A stretch of DNA of 5,947 nt from Thermoflexus sp. (lineage in GTDB: Bacteria > Chloroflexota > Anaerolineae > Thermoflexales > Thermoflexaceae). Under the pieces are notes generated by a model that did no database searches, was not told the origin of the DNA, and was given only the letters and a program-made list of their open reading frames with translations. The stretch lies in the NCBI GenBank assembly GCA_017743605.1, contig JAGHYO010000145.1, positions 1 through 5,947 on the forward strand. The letters are read 5' to 3'. Shown here piece by piece: positions 1-5,464 of this stretch (position 1 is the stretch's first letter; each line of letters starts with the position of its first letter). The position numbers and the translations under genes are program-made.

Positions 1-1119
1 GAGATCGCCGCCATGAACCTGGAGGGGGTTCGCATCTTCCTGCTCTGGGAAGACTTCATGCCCACCCCCGAGGCGGTCGATTCCCGTATGTTGGAGCGCC
101 TACGCCAGGTTCTGGACTTGGCCGCGGCGAACGGGCTGCGGGTGATCGTCGCCCTCTTCACCGGGCACATGAGCGGCGTGAACTGGCTACCGCCGTGGCT
201 GCTGGACGGCGATCGAGAGAGCGACCCTCGCTTCCGCCTGATCGCCGGCGGGCGCGTTGTGAAAAGCCGCATCCGGGATCTTTACGAGGACCCCTTCGCC
301 CTCGCGGCGCAGATCCAAATGCTGGAGGCAGCCGCCCAGGCAGCGCGCGATCACCCAGCGCTGCTCGCATGGGACCTGGGAAATGAACCGGACCTGGTCC
401 TGCGGCCCCGGACCCCCAAGGCCGCCGTCCGGTGGCTGGATACCCTCACCCGGTCTCTGCGCGCTGTCGACCCCATCCATCCCATCACCATCGGCTTCCA
501 CAGCCCGGTGCTGGAAGAGGACCTGGGGTTCCGGGTGCGGGCGCTTGCCCCCATGCTGGATTTCCTCTGCATGCATGGCTACCCGGTCTACGCGGCCTGG
601 GCCCGTCATCCGCTGGATGAACAGGTTCTCCCCTTCCTGACCCGGCTCACCACCGATCTGGGTGGGAAACCGGTGCTGCTGGAGGAATTCGGGCTGCCCA
701 CCGCGCCGCCTGGGCAGCCCACCCGGCGGATCCCGATCCATCTGGAGGATCGATCGTTCGAGGTAACACTGATCTCGGAGAACGAGGCAGCAGACTTCTA
801 TGAACGGGCGCTGGAGGGGCTGGTTCAGGAAGGCGCCCAGGGCGCCTTCATTTGGTGCTTCGCCGATTACCATCCGGATCTGTGGGACCGGCCCCCATGC
901 GACCGTTTGATCCACGAGCGGCATTTCGGGCTGCTGCGGCCCGACGGATCGCGCAAGCCGGCAGCGAACGTCATCGCCCGTTTCGCCGCGCGCCGGCGCC
1001 CGCTGGCTTCCCCGCCGTCCCCCTTGCCTATCCCTGAGGATTATGAGGACCGGCCGGGCGAAGCCCTCCGGTCGCTTTATGCCTCGTTCCTGAAGGCCCG
1101 TGGCTGCTCCGCACCGTAG
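1..1119 (+). CDS. Glycoside hydrolase, clan A / GH5-like (cellulase or mannanase type), 5'-truncated
   Basis: The open frame runs from the window edge to a TAG stop at 1117-1119. The ATG at 13 is probably internal: the four codons before it are open, and the conserved barrel segment with the Arg of VRIFLLW follows only a few residues later, so the true N-terminus (first beta strand and any signal peptide) lies outside the window. Counting from that ATG, the protein shows the two catalytic glutamates of a retaining TIM-barrel hydrolase: the acid/base E125 in WDLGNEP and the nucleophile E225 in LLEEFG. The strand-end motif CMHGYP (His188) and Trp281 in FIWCF also fit GH5 and related clan-A families. 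The substrate is likely a beta-linked glucan or mannan, but it cannot be read from sequence. The last 40 residues are Pro/Arg-rich and probably lie outside the barrel. The gene converges on the ribosomal operon and is functionally unrelated to it. Family-level call is secure; exact subfamily is not. Confidence 0.85.
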   Translation, partial: EIAAMNLEGVRIFLLWEDFMPTPEAVDSRMLERLRQVLDLAAANGLRVIVALFTGHMSGVNWLPPWLLDGDRESDPRFRLIAGGRVVKSRIRDLYEDPFALAAQIQMLEAAAQAARDHPALLAWDLGNEPDLVLRPRTPKAAVRWLDTLTRSLRAVDPIHPITIGFHSPVLEEDLGFRVRALAPMLDFLCMHGYPVYAAWARHPLDEQVLPFLTRLTTDLGGKPVLLEEFGLPTAPPGQPTRRIPIHLEDRSFEVTLISENEAADFYERALEGLVQEGAQGAFIWCFADYHPDLWDRPPCDRLIHERHFGLLRPDGSRKPAANVIARFAARRRPLASPPSPLPIPEDYEDRPGEALRSLYASFLKARGCSAP

Positions 1120-1126
1120 GCGATTG

Positions 1127-1181
1127 GGGGTGGCGTCCGGCGGGGCGATCCCTTCGGTTGGCCCCCGCCGGACGCTGCCCC
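1127..1181 (+). terminator. Long GC-rich hairpin between convergent genes, probable terminator
   Basis: A perfect 13-bp stem (1133-1145 with 1163-1175) encloses a 17-base loop containing CTTCGG. It is extended by GGGG (1127-1130) with CCCC (1178-1181). In plus-strand RNA the two intervening positions form G-U and U-G wobbles, so the stem is a continuous 19 bp. In minus-strand RNA the same positions are A-C mismatches. It starts 8 bases after the glycosidase stop and ends 11 bases before the rplL stop. Neither side has a U-run, so it is not a textbook intrinsic terminator. It may stop transcription or protect 3' ends on both strands, with the plus-strand transcript better served. Confidence 0.6.
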
Positions 1182-1191
1182 TGCGGTGGGC

Positions 1192-1584
1192 CTACTTGAT
1201 CTCCACCACCGCCCCCACCGCCTCCAGCTTGGCCTTGGCGTCCTGGGCCGCCTCCTTGCTGACACCTTCCAGGACCGGCCTGGGGGCCGCCTCGACCAGA
1301 TCCTTGGCTTCCTTAAGGCCCAGGTTGGTCAGCTGGCGCACCACCTTGATCACCTCGATCTTCTTCGGCCCGATCTCCTTGAGGATCACATCGAACTCGG
1401 TCTTCTCCTCAACGGCCGGAGCCGCCGCGGGGGTGCCTGGAGCGACCGCGGGCACAGCAGCGGCCACCGCGACGGGCGCCGCGGCCTTCACCCCCCAGCG
1501 CTCCTCCAGCAGCTTCACCAGCTCCACCGCCTCCAGCAACGTCAGGCTGCTCAGCTCCTCAACGAGTTTCTGAAGATCTGCCAT
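1192..1584 (-). CDS. rplL: 50S ribosomal protein L7/L12
   Basis: This 130-residue protein is the multicopy stalk protein that recruits translational GTPases (EF-Tu, EF-G, IF2) to the ribosome. The N-terminal dimerisation helices (about 1-32, LQKLVEELSSLTLLEAVELVKLLEE) are followed by a flexible Ala/Pro/Val hinge (about 33-57). The globular C-terminal domain (58-130) has the typical FDVILKEIG, KKIEVIKVVR, LGLKEAKDLVE and AKLEAVGAVVEIK segments. The usual family length is 120-130. The ATG at 1582-1584 is set by a very strong Shine-Dalgarno. The frame is also open upstream, but that sequence lies inside rplJ in another frame and is not part of the gene. It lies 23 bases after rplJ, so the two are co-transcribed. 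It is the last gene of the unit; a convergent hydrolase gene follows instead of rpoB. Confidence 0.97.
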   Translation of the reverse strand: MADLQKLVEELSSLTLLEAVELVKLLEERWGVKAAAPVAVAAAVPAVAPGTPAAAPAVEEKTEFDVILKEIGPKKIEVIKVVRQLTNLGLKEAKDLVEAAPRPVLEGVSKEAAQDAKAKLEAVGAVVEIK

Positions 1585-1590
1585 CGGGAA

Positions 1591-1600
1591 GATCACCTCC
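1591..1600 (-). promoter_or_regulatory. Extended Shine-Dalgarno of rplL
   Basis: The minus strand reads GGAGGTGATC, a ten-base match to the complement of the usual 16S rRNA 3' tail, six bases before the ATG. It fixes the rplL start inside a longer open frame. It fits the need to make several copies of L7/L12 for each L10. Confidence 0.85.
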
Positions 1601-1607
1601 AGGAGGA

Positions 1608-2147
1608 TTATGGGGTTTGGGAAGCCTCCTTCAGTTGATCGGCTCGCGCCTGCAGCACGCCTACCACCTGCTGCAGGACCGCAGTGAGCGCGCCAGCCAG
1701 CTGGGCTGCGGGGGCCTGGAGGGCTCCCAGCACCTGGCCCAGCACCACTGGGCGCGGCGGCAGCTCGGAGAGCGCCTTCACGTCCTCCGGGCGCAGCCGG
1801 CGCCCGTTGAGCAGCCCACCCTTTACCTTCAGGATCTTGCTCTCCTCTGCGAACTCCAGGAGCGCCTTGGCCACGACGGGCGGATCCTCCAGGCAGAAGG
1901 CGGCGGCGGTGGTGCCCTGCAGCAGGTCTTCTGGCACTGCCCATCCAGCCTGTTGCAGGGCGATCCGCAGCAGCGTGTTCTTGGTGACGTGGAAAACACC
2001 ACCGGATTTATGGATCTTCTGCCGGAGGCGATACGTGCTCATCGCGTCCAGCCCCCGGTAGTCCGCCAGGATCAGGGCCTGGCTGCGGGCGAGCAGCTCC
2101 CGATACCGCGCGATGATCTGATCCTTCTCTGCCCGCGCGAACGGCAA
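1608..2147 (-). CDS. rplJ: 50S ribosomal protein L10
   Basis: L10 anchors the L7/L12 dimers to the 23S rRNA at the base of the ribosomal stalk and is the usual repressor of its own operon. The 179-residue product shows family features in order: an N-terminal helix (KDQIIARYRELLARSQALILADYRGL, about 8-33), the rRNA-binding region with FHVTKNTLLRIAL (52-64), the SKILKVKGG strand (103-111) and a long C-terminal helix (about 145-175, Ala/Gln/Leu/Val-rich) that carries L12 dimers. It is longer than the E. coli protein (165) and near the length seen in thermophiles whose L10 carries three L12 dimers; three dimers here is inference. The start codon is TTG, three bases after AGGAGGTGA; no nearby ATG fits as well. 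It is preceded by a 242-base leader and followed by rplL after 23 bases. Confidence 0.96.
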   Translation of the reverse strand: MPFARAEKDQIIARYRELLARSQALILADYRGLDAMSTYRLRQKIHKSGGVFHVTKNTLLRIALQQAGWAVPEDLLQGTTAAAFCLEDPPVVAKALLEFAEESKILKVKGGLLNGRRLRPEDVKALSELPPRPVVLGQVLGALQAPAAQLAGALTAVLQQVVGVLQARADQLKEASQTP

Positions 2148-2150
2148 GCT

Positions 2151-2159
2151 TCACCTCCT
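2151..2159 (-). promoter_or_regulatory. Shine-Dalgarno of rplJ, decides the TTG start
   Basis: The minus strand reads AGGAGGTGA, then AGC, then TTG. The strength and spacing of this site support the rare TTG initiation codon at 2145-2147. Confidence 0.8.
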
Positions 2160-2217
2160 GCGTAAGGTTTTCATCCCCGCCGCCTTCCCTGGAGGGGCAG
2201 CGAAGCGAGATCGCCGG

Positions 2218-2258
2218 AAAAACACCGCGCGCCCCCGTCAGCGCAGACGAGGGCGCGC
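2218..2258 (-). terminator. Intrinsic terminator / attenuator in the rplJ leader
   Basis: A 13-bp stem (2246-2258 with 2227-2239, one G-U pair) has a 6-base loop. It is followed on the RNA by GGUG and then five U residues (2222-2218). It sits about 70 bases before the rplJ start and downstream of the proposed L10-binding fold, as expected for transcription attenuation. The four-base gap before the U-run makes it weaker than a perfect terminator, so partial read-through is expected. Confidence 0.65.
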
Positions 2259-2368
2259 AGAACCCCTTTCCAAGCCGCATAGGCCTTGGTGGAGAGGATC
2301 CTCCACGCCCTGCCTCCGCCGGCGGGGTTCCCCCCATTGAGCGTGCGCACCGGGCTTCAACGGCAGGG
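2218..2368 (-). promoter_or_regulatory. Ribosomal protein L10 leader (cis-regulatory RNA)
   Basis: The 242 bases between rplA and rplJ hold no gene but are rich in paired structure. A 7-bp long-range stem (RNA CCCUGCC at 2368-2362 with GGCAGGG at 2314-2308) closes a 47-base domain. That domain contains a small GGGG-GGAA-CCCC hairpin with a GNRA-type loop and a short UUGA/UCAA pairing. Next comes a GUGGAG/CUCCAC hairpin (2304 down to 2287), then the terminator at 2218-2258. The location directly upstream of rplJ-rplL is where L10 leaders occur in many bacteria; there the L10-L12 complex binds the mRNA and represses its own synthesis. The GCGGAGGCAGGG segment resembles the conserved core of such leaders, judged from memory only. 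I see no convincing promoter inside the spacer, so the leader is probably transcribed by read-through from rplA. Confidence 0.68.
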
Positions 2369-2389
2369 ACCTTTTGGATATGCTGTTCG

Positions 2390-3109
2390 TTAAGCCGAAG
2401 CCTCCAGGGCCTGGGCGGCCACCGGGTCCACCTTGATGCCCGGCCCCATGGTCGCGCTCACCACCACCCTTCGGATATACGACCCCTTCAACCCGGAAGG
2501 ACGAGCTTTCTTCACCGCGTCCATCAGGGCGGCGAAGTTCTCCAGCAGCTGCTCCACCGAGAAACCGACTTTGCCGATGGGCACGTGGAGGTTGGCGGTC
2601 TTATCCACCCGGAACTCCACCCGGCCGGCCTTGGCCTCCCGGATCGCCCGGGGCAGGTCCTCCGGGTTCACTACCGTGCCCGCCCGCGGGTTGGGCATCA
2701 GGCCCCGCGGACCCAGGATGCGCCCCAGGCGCCCTACCTTGGGCATCAGGTCCGGTGTGGCGATGGAGACGTCGAAATCCGTCCACCCCTCCTGGATCCG
2801 CTTGATGCCCTCGTCGTCACTGATCACGTAATCCGCCCCAGCCTCCTGGGCGATCCGCGCGGCCTCCCCGGCCGCGAACACCAGCACCCGCACCCGCTTG
2901 CCTAGCCCGTGGGGGAGAACCACCACCCCCCGGACCTGCTGGTCGGCGTGGCGGGGATCCACTCCCAGGCGCATGTGGACCTCTACAGTGCCGTCGAAAC
3001 GCGTGTAGCTGGTTTCCTTCACCAGGGCCAGCGCCTCCCGGGGAGAGTGAAGGCGCTTGCGATCCACCTTCTTCAGGGCTTCCAGATATTTCTTGCTTCG
3101 CTCCCCCAT
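2390..3109 (-). CDS. rplA: 50S ribosomal protein L1
   Basis: L1 binds the mobile L1 stalk of 23S rRNA next to the E site and helps release deacylated tRNA. In many bacteria it also represses the rplK-rplA mRNA. The 239-residue length is normal (about 225-240). Visible landmarks are the N-terminal RNA-binding segment (TRFDGTVEVHMRLGVD, 37-51), the family signature around 118-146 (TPDLMPKVGRLGRILGPRGLMP then NPRAGTV), and the C-terminal return to domain I with KGSYIRR and SATMGPGIKVD (208-228). The ATG at 3107-3109 has AGGAGG nine bases upstream. The gene starts 73 bases after rplK and ends before the rplJ leader. Confidence 0.97.
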   Translation of the reverse strand: MGERSKKYLEALKKVDRKRLHSPREALALVKETSYTRFDGTVEVHMRLGVDPRHADQQVRGVVVLPHGLGKRVRVLVFAAGEAARIAQEAGADYVISDDEGIKRIQEGWTDFDVSIATPDLMPKVGRLGRILGPRGLMPNPRAGTVVNPEDLPRAIREAKAGRVEFRVDKTANLHVPIGKVGFSVEQLLENFAALMDAVKKARPSGLKGSYIRRVVVSATMGPGIKVDPVAAQALEASA

Positions 3110-3123
3110 CGCTGAGAACCTCC

Positions 3124-3157
3124 TGTGGTTTTAGCGGACCTCTCCGGTCCTCCCACA
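3124..3157 (-). other. Nested inverted repeats in the rplK-rplA spacer
   Basis: An inner 5-bp stem (3136-3140 with 3146-3150, GGACC/GGTCC) lies inside an outer TGTGG/CCACA pairing (3124-3128 with 3153-3157). The structure ends just before the rplA Shine-Dalgarno. It has no U-run, so it is not a terminator. It could be a weak translational control site, for example for L1 feedback, but nothing in the sequence proves this. Confidence 0.3.
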
Positions 3158-3182
3158 ACCCATGGCGCGGGCATGCGCCGAG

Positions 3183-3608
3183 CTAATCTACGACCTGGAT
3201 CCCCATGCTGCGGGCAGTGCCGACAATCATGCGCATGGCGGCCTCGACGTCCTCGGTGTTTAGATCCTTCATCTTCAATTCAGCGATCTCCCGGAGCTGC
3301 TGGCGAGTGATCTTGCCCACGATCTGCCGGTTCGGCTCCGAGGAGCCTTTCTCCACGCCCGCCACCCGACGGAGAAGGTCCGACACCGGCGGGGTCTTCA
3401 GCTCCATGGCGAAGGAGCCATCGGTATAGATGGTGACCTCCACCGGTACGATCTGCCCCGCCATGTGGGCGGTGCGAGCGTTGTATTCCTTGCAGAAGGC
3501 CATCACATTGACCCCATGGGGGGCCAGGGTCGGCCCGATCGGAGGGGCCGGGTTGGCCTTGCCCGCCTCGATTTGAAGTTTGATAATCGCCTTCACCTTC
3601 TTGGCCAT
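3183..3608 (-). CDS. rplK: 50S ribosomal protein L11
   Basis: L11 binds the GTPase-associated centre of 23S rRNA beside the L10/L12 stalk. It is the usual target region for thiostrepton and takes part in stringent-response signalling through RelA. The 141-residue length is exactly typical. The N-terminal domain (about 5-65) has the proline-rich hinge NPAPPIGPTLAPHGVNVMAFC and the strand VPVEVTIYTDGSF. The C-terminal rRNA-binding domain (70-140) carries KTPPVSDLL and the signature LKMKDLNTEDVEAAMRMIVG then TARSMGI. The ATG at 3606-3608 has AGGAG seven bases upstream. It is normally directly downstream of nusG; here a Uma2-family gene intervenes, leaving a 63-base spacer with a small ATCCGA/TCGGAT hairpin (3651-3656 with 3667-3672) that overlaps the end of the Uma2 reading frame. 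Confidence 0.97.
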   Translation of the reverse strand: MAKKVKAIIKLQIEAGKANPAPPIGPTLAPHGVNVMAFCKEYNARTAHMAGQIVPVEVTIYTDGSFAMELKTPPVSDLLRRVAGVEKGSSEPNRQIVGKITRQQLREIAELKMKDLNTEDVEAAMRMIVGTARSMGIQVVD

Positions 3609-3671
3609 CGACGAGCTCCTGAGAACAGGGTCCTCGAAAGCGGAAGAGGCATCCGACGCCTCGCGCTCGGA

Positions 3672-3764
3672 TCAAAGGATCTCATCCACCGTCAAGATGA
3701 GGTCTGGAAACGCTTGTGGCGCCAGCCGATCCCCGCGCCCGAACTGCGTCACCCTCCGATACCC
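3672..3764 (-). pseudogene. C-terminal remnant of the Uma2 gene beyond an in-frame amber codon
   Basis: Immediately after the TAG at 3765-3767, the same frame continues for 30 codons to a TGA at 3672-3674. It encodes GYRRVTQFGRGDRL followed by APQAFPDLILTVDEIL. This is the normal ending of Uma2-family proteins (a final strand, then a P-x-x-F-P-x-L-x-L-x-V-x-E-x-L motif). Including the stop position the frame spans 189 residues from the upstream ATG, a normal family length, whereas 158 is short. No frameshift is needed. One base change (for example CAG or GAG to TAG) explains the break. It could be a real nonsense mutation, a sequencing or assembly error, or a read-through codon; I cannot separate these from sequence alone. 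Confidence 0.85.
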
Positions 3765-4241
3765 CTAGGGAGAAGGTTCCCGATACACCTCCACCACCTC
3801 CTCCTCCAAGTCCACCCACCAGACCTCTGGGATCCCCGATCGCGCGTAGAGGGGGGCCTTTACCTCTCGATCGAAGGCCGCTGAGCGTTCCATCACTTCC
3901 GCAATCAACAGCACGTCTTCGGGGCCCGGGTGGACGCCCGCGTAAAAATCCGGGCGAGGCCTCAGCAGCGCCACATCCGGTTGCGGCTCCAAACGCTCCC
4001 CCAAACGGATCGGGTTCTGGACATCGACGATCGCTCGGTCGCCCACCCCCTTCGAGAAGATCCGGTTCAGAAGCCGGACGCACCTCGCATGGCGGCTTCC
4101 GATCGGGCTCATCTGCACAATCTCCCCCTCGATGAGCTCAACCCGATCGTCCTCGGAGAGGATCCCCGCCTGGGTCATCCGATGATATTCATCCGCCGTG
4201 AACAACCGCCGTAGCGCCTGAACCGCCATCCCTTCCCCCAT
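3765..4241 (-). CDS. Uma2-family (DUF820) PD-(D/E)XK nuclease-like protein, prematurely stopped
   Basis: The 158-residue product has the Uma2 layout. A start of the type MAVQALRRLFTADEYHRM is followed by ILSEDDRVELIEGEIVQMSPIG (Glu38), QPDVALLRPR (Asp89), VLLIAEVMERS (Glu115) and REVKAPLYARSGIPEVWWVDL (Lys128). Asp89, Glu115 and Lys128 are the expected PD-(D/E)XK residues, so the catalytic core is intact. The family is very abundant in Chloroflexota, Cyanobacteria and Deinococcota; its members look like restriction-type endonucleases, but their role is mostly unknown. Met5 (ATG at 4227-4229) is a likely alternative start, preceded by a purine-rich GGGGGAAGGG and matching family N-termini. The gene lies about 50 bases after nusG, behind a small ACCCC/GGGGT hairpin (4256-4269), and before rplK, an unusual place. 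It has no visible promoter and is probably transcribed with the operon. A TAG truncates the last strand of the domain. Confidence 0.88.
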   Translation of the reverse strand: MGEGMAVQALRRLFTADEYHRMTQAGILSEDDRVELIEGEIVQMSPIGSRHARCVRLLNRIFSKGVGDRAIVDVQNPIRLGERLEPQPDVALLRPRPDFYAGVHPGPEDVLLIAEVMERSAAFDREVKAPLYARSGIPEVWWVDLEEEVVEVYREPSP

Positions 4242-4289
4242 CCGCCCGGCAGGAGACCCCGCTCGGGGTTAGAGGCCCCCCCTCGGGTT

Positions 4290-4991
4290 TCAGATCTTCT
4301 CCACCTGGGTGAAATCCAGCTCCACTGGGGTCTCCCGGCCGAAGAAGGACACCAGGACCCGCACCTTCGCCTTGTCCGGGTCGATCTCGTCCACGATCCC
4401 CACGAAATCCGCGAAGGGGCCTTCGGTGATGCGGACCTTCTGGCCGGGTTTGAAGGTGACCCGGATGCGCGGGGATTTGCTCTCCATGCGCTTGAAGATC
4501 GCCTGGACCTCCTCCAGACGCAGCGGAGTGGGCTGGTTGCCCATCCCCACGAAGCCCGTCACCCCCGGGGTGTTCCGCACCACCGCCCATGAGTCCTCGT
4601 CCATGATCATCTCCACCATGATGTAGCCGGGATAGATCCGCCGGCGGACTGGACGCTTTTTGCCCTCTTTGATCTCAATCTCCTCCTCCTCGGGCACCAC
4701 GATGTTGAAAATCCTGTGCTGCATGCCCAGGGAGGCAATACGCTGCTCCAGGTTGTGTTTCACCTTGTGCTCGGAGCCGGAGTAGCAATGCACCACATAC
4801 CAGGCGGGCTCCACGGAGGCTTCCACCGCGCCTTCGCGGGGAGCTTGAGGGGATCCCGCAACGGGCTCCTCCGCTCCTTTTTTGGAAGGGGCGGGAATCG
4901 GTTCCTCGAGCTCCAGCTCGCGCAGCAGCTCCTCCAGCATCTCTGTATCGACTTCCACCGGCTCCTGTGGCACCGACCGCGCTTCTTCCAT
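4290..4991 (-). CDS. nusG: Transcription elongation/antitermination factor NusG
   Basis: NusG binds RNA polymerase across the cleft, suppresses pausing, and links polymerase to Rho or to ribosomal protein S10. The chosen ATG (4989-4991) follows AAAGGAGA and gives 233 residues. The NGN domain covers about 63-168 (AWYVVHCYSGSEHKVKHNLE, RRRIYPGYIMVEMIMDEDSW, NTPGVTGFVG), and the KOW domain about 181-233 (KPGQKVRITEGPFADFVGIV, SFFGRETPVELDFTQVEKI). An acidic N-terminal extension of about 60 residues (with EMLEELLRELELEEP, a likely amphipathic helix, then a Pro/Ala/Glu linker) makes it longer than the usual 175-190. A longer frame starts at a GTG (5058-5060) overlapping the secE stop by 8 bases and would give 256 residues, but it lacks a good ribosome site. 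Function is certain; the start is less so. Confidence 0.95.
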   Translation of the reverse strand: MEEARSVPQEPVEVDTEMLEELLRELELEEPIPAPSKKGAEEPVAGSPQAPREGAVEASVEPAWYVVHCYSGSEHKVKHNLEQRIASLGMQHRIFNIVVPEEEEIEIKEGKKRPVRRRIYPGYIMVEMIMDEDSWAVVRNTPGVTGFVGMGNQPTPLRLEEVQAIFKRMESKSPRIRVTFKPGQKVRITEGPFADFVGIVDEIDPDKAKVRVLVSFFGRETPVELDFTQVEKI

Positions 4992-4994
4992 GGA

Positions 4995-5002
4995 TCTCCT
5001 TT
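4995..5002 (-). promoter_or_regulatory. Shine-Dalgarno favouring the internal nusG start
   Basis: AAAGGAGA on the minus strand lies three bases before the ATG at 4989-4991 (GGAG to ATG spacing of four, rather tight). The competing upstream GTG at 5060 has no comparable site, so this site is the reason for annotating the shorter protein. Confidence 0.55.
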
Positions 5003-5052
5003 CCAGCGCATCACAGAGGAGGCCGGAGCGCTCCATCCTCACCGGACTGGTC

Positions 5053-5361
5053 TCACTCACGACTGAGGGCGAAAACGAGGGCTCCCAGGCCGAGCAGGCT
5101 CCCCACCACCGCGATCCCGAGCCGCAGGGGATCCTGGGGCGTGGTGAAGATCCCGCCGAACAGCCAGAAGAAGAAATAGTCGACCAGTCCCAGGAGGATC
5201 GACATGCCGATGGTGACCGTTAGGACCACCCCCGTTAACCGGTAGAGCTCCTGCCGGTCCGGCCAGCGGACTTTCTTCAGCTCCCCCTGGACCTCCCGCA
5301 GATAGCGCAGCAGGCCCCAGTCGCCCCGCAGCCACCGTCGGGTCTCCGCTACCTTCGCCAC
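5053..5361 (-). CDS. secE: Preprotein translocase subunit SecE
   Basis: SecE is the essential clamp of the SecYEG channel in the cytoplasmic membrane. The 102-residue product has the conserved amphipathic helix and cytoplasmic motif YLREVQGELKKVRWPDRQEL (20-39). A membrane helix (about 42-66, VVLTVTIGMSILLGLVDYFFFW) follows. A second hydrophobic stretch (80-99, LRLGIAVVGSLLGLGALVFA) then ends at SRE. Many bacterial SecE proteins are only about 60-70 residues with one membrane helix, and E. coli has three; a C-terminal second helix is less usual. The GTG start (5359-5361) has AAGGAG at 5370-5375, eight bases upstream. The stop overlaps a possible nusG GTG start, showing tight coupling. It follows tRNA-Trp, the common arrangement. 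Confidence 0.93.
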   Translation of the reverse strand: MAKVAETRRWLRGDWGLLRYLREVQGELKKVRWPDRQELYRLTGVVLTVTIGMSILLGLVDYFFFWLFGGIFTTPQDPLRLGIAVVGSLLGLGALVFALSRE

Positions 5362-5464
5362 TGGACACGCTCCTTACAGGAGATCGCTCGGCAAGACGCC
5401 TTGGATTGCAGAGCAGCCTCTCCCCCTCTCAGGGGCCGAGATTGCCGTCCTCTTTACACAAATT

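Noticed and set aside
187..924. 245-codon minus-strand frame opposite the glycoside hydrolase
   Set aside because: The plus-strand protein carries clear catalytic motifs; the antisense product has none.
1100..1638. Plus-strand frames opposite rplL (157 and 150 codons)
   Set aside because: Low-complexity Ala/Ser/Thr or His/Leu-rich translations of the antisense of rplL, with no ribosome site or family match.
1585..1944. N-terminal extension of rplL to the longest open frame (250 residues)
   Set aside because: The added part overlaps rplJ out of frame, is Arg/Gly/Ala-rich noise, and the strong Shine-Dalgarno at 1591-1600 marks the true start.
1617..2165. 182-codon plus-strand open frame opposite rplJ
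   Set aside because: It lies exactly opposite a certain ribosomal protein gene; long antisense frames are common in high-GC DNA, and the protein shows no family features.
2341..2400. Possible promoter in the rplA-rplJ spacer (TTAACG and CATATC)
   Set aside because: Spacing between the two is far too short for a sigma70 promoter and neither hexamer is good.
3716..4135. Proline-rich plus-strand frame opposite the Uma2 gene
   Set aside because: Composition is a by-product of GC-rich antisense reading; the Uma2 frame explains the region.
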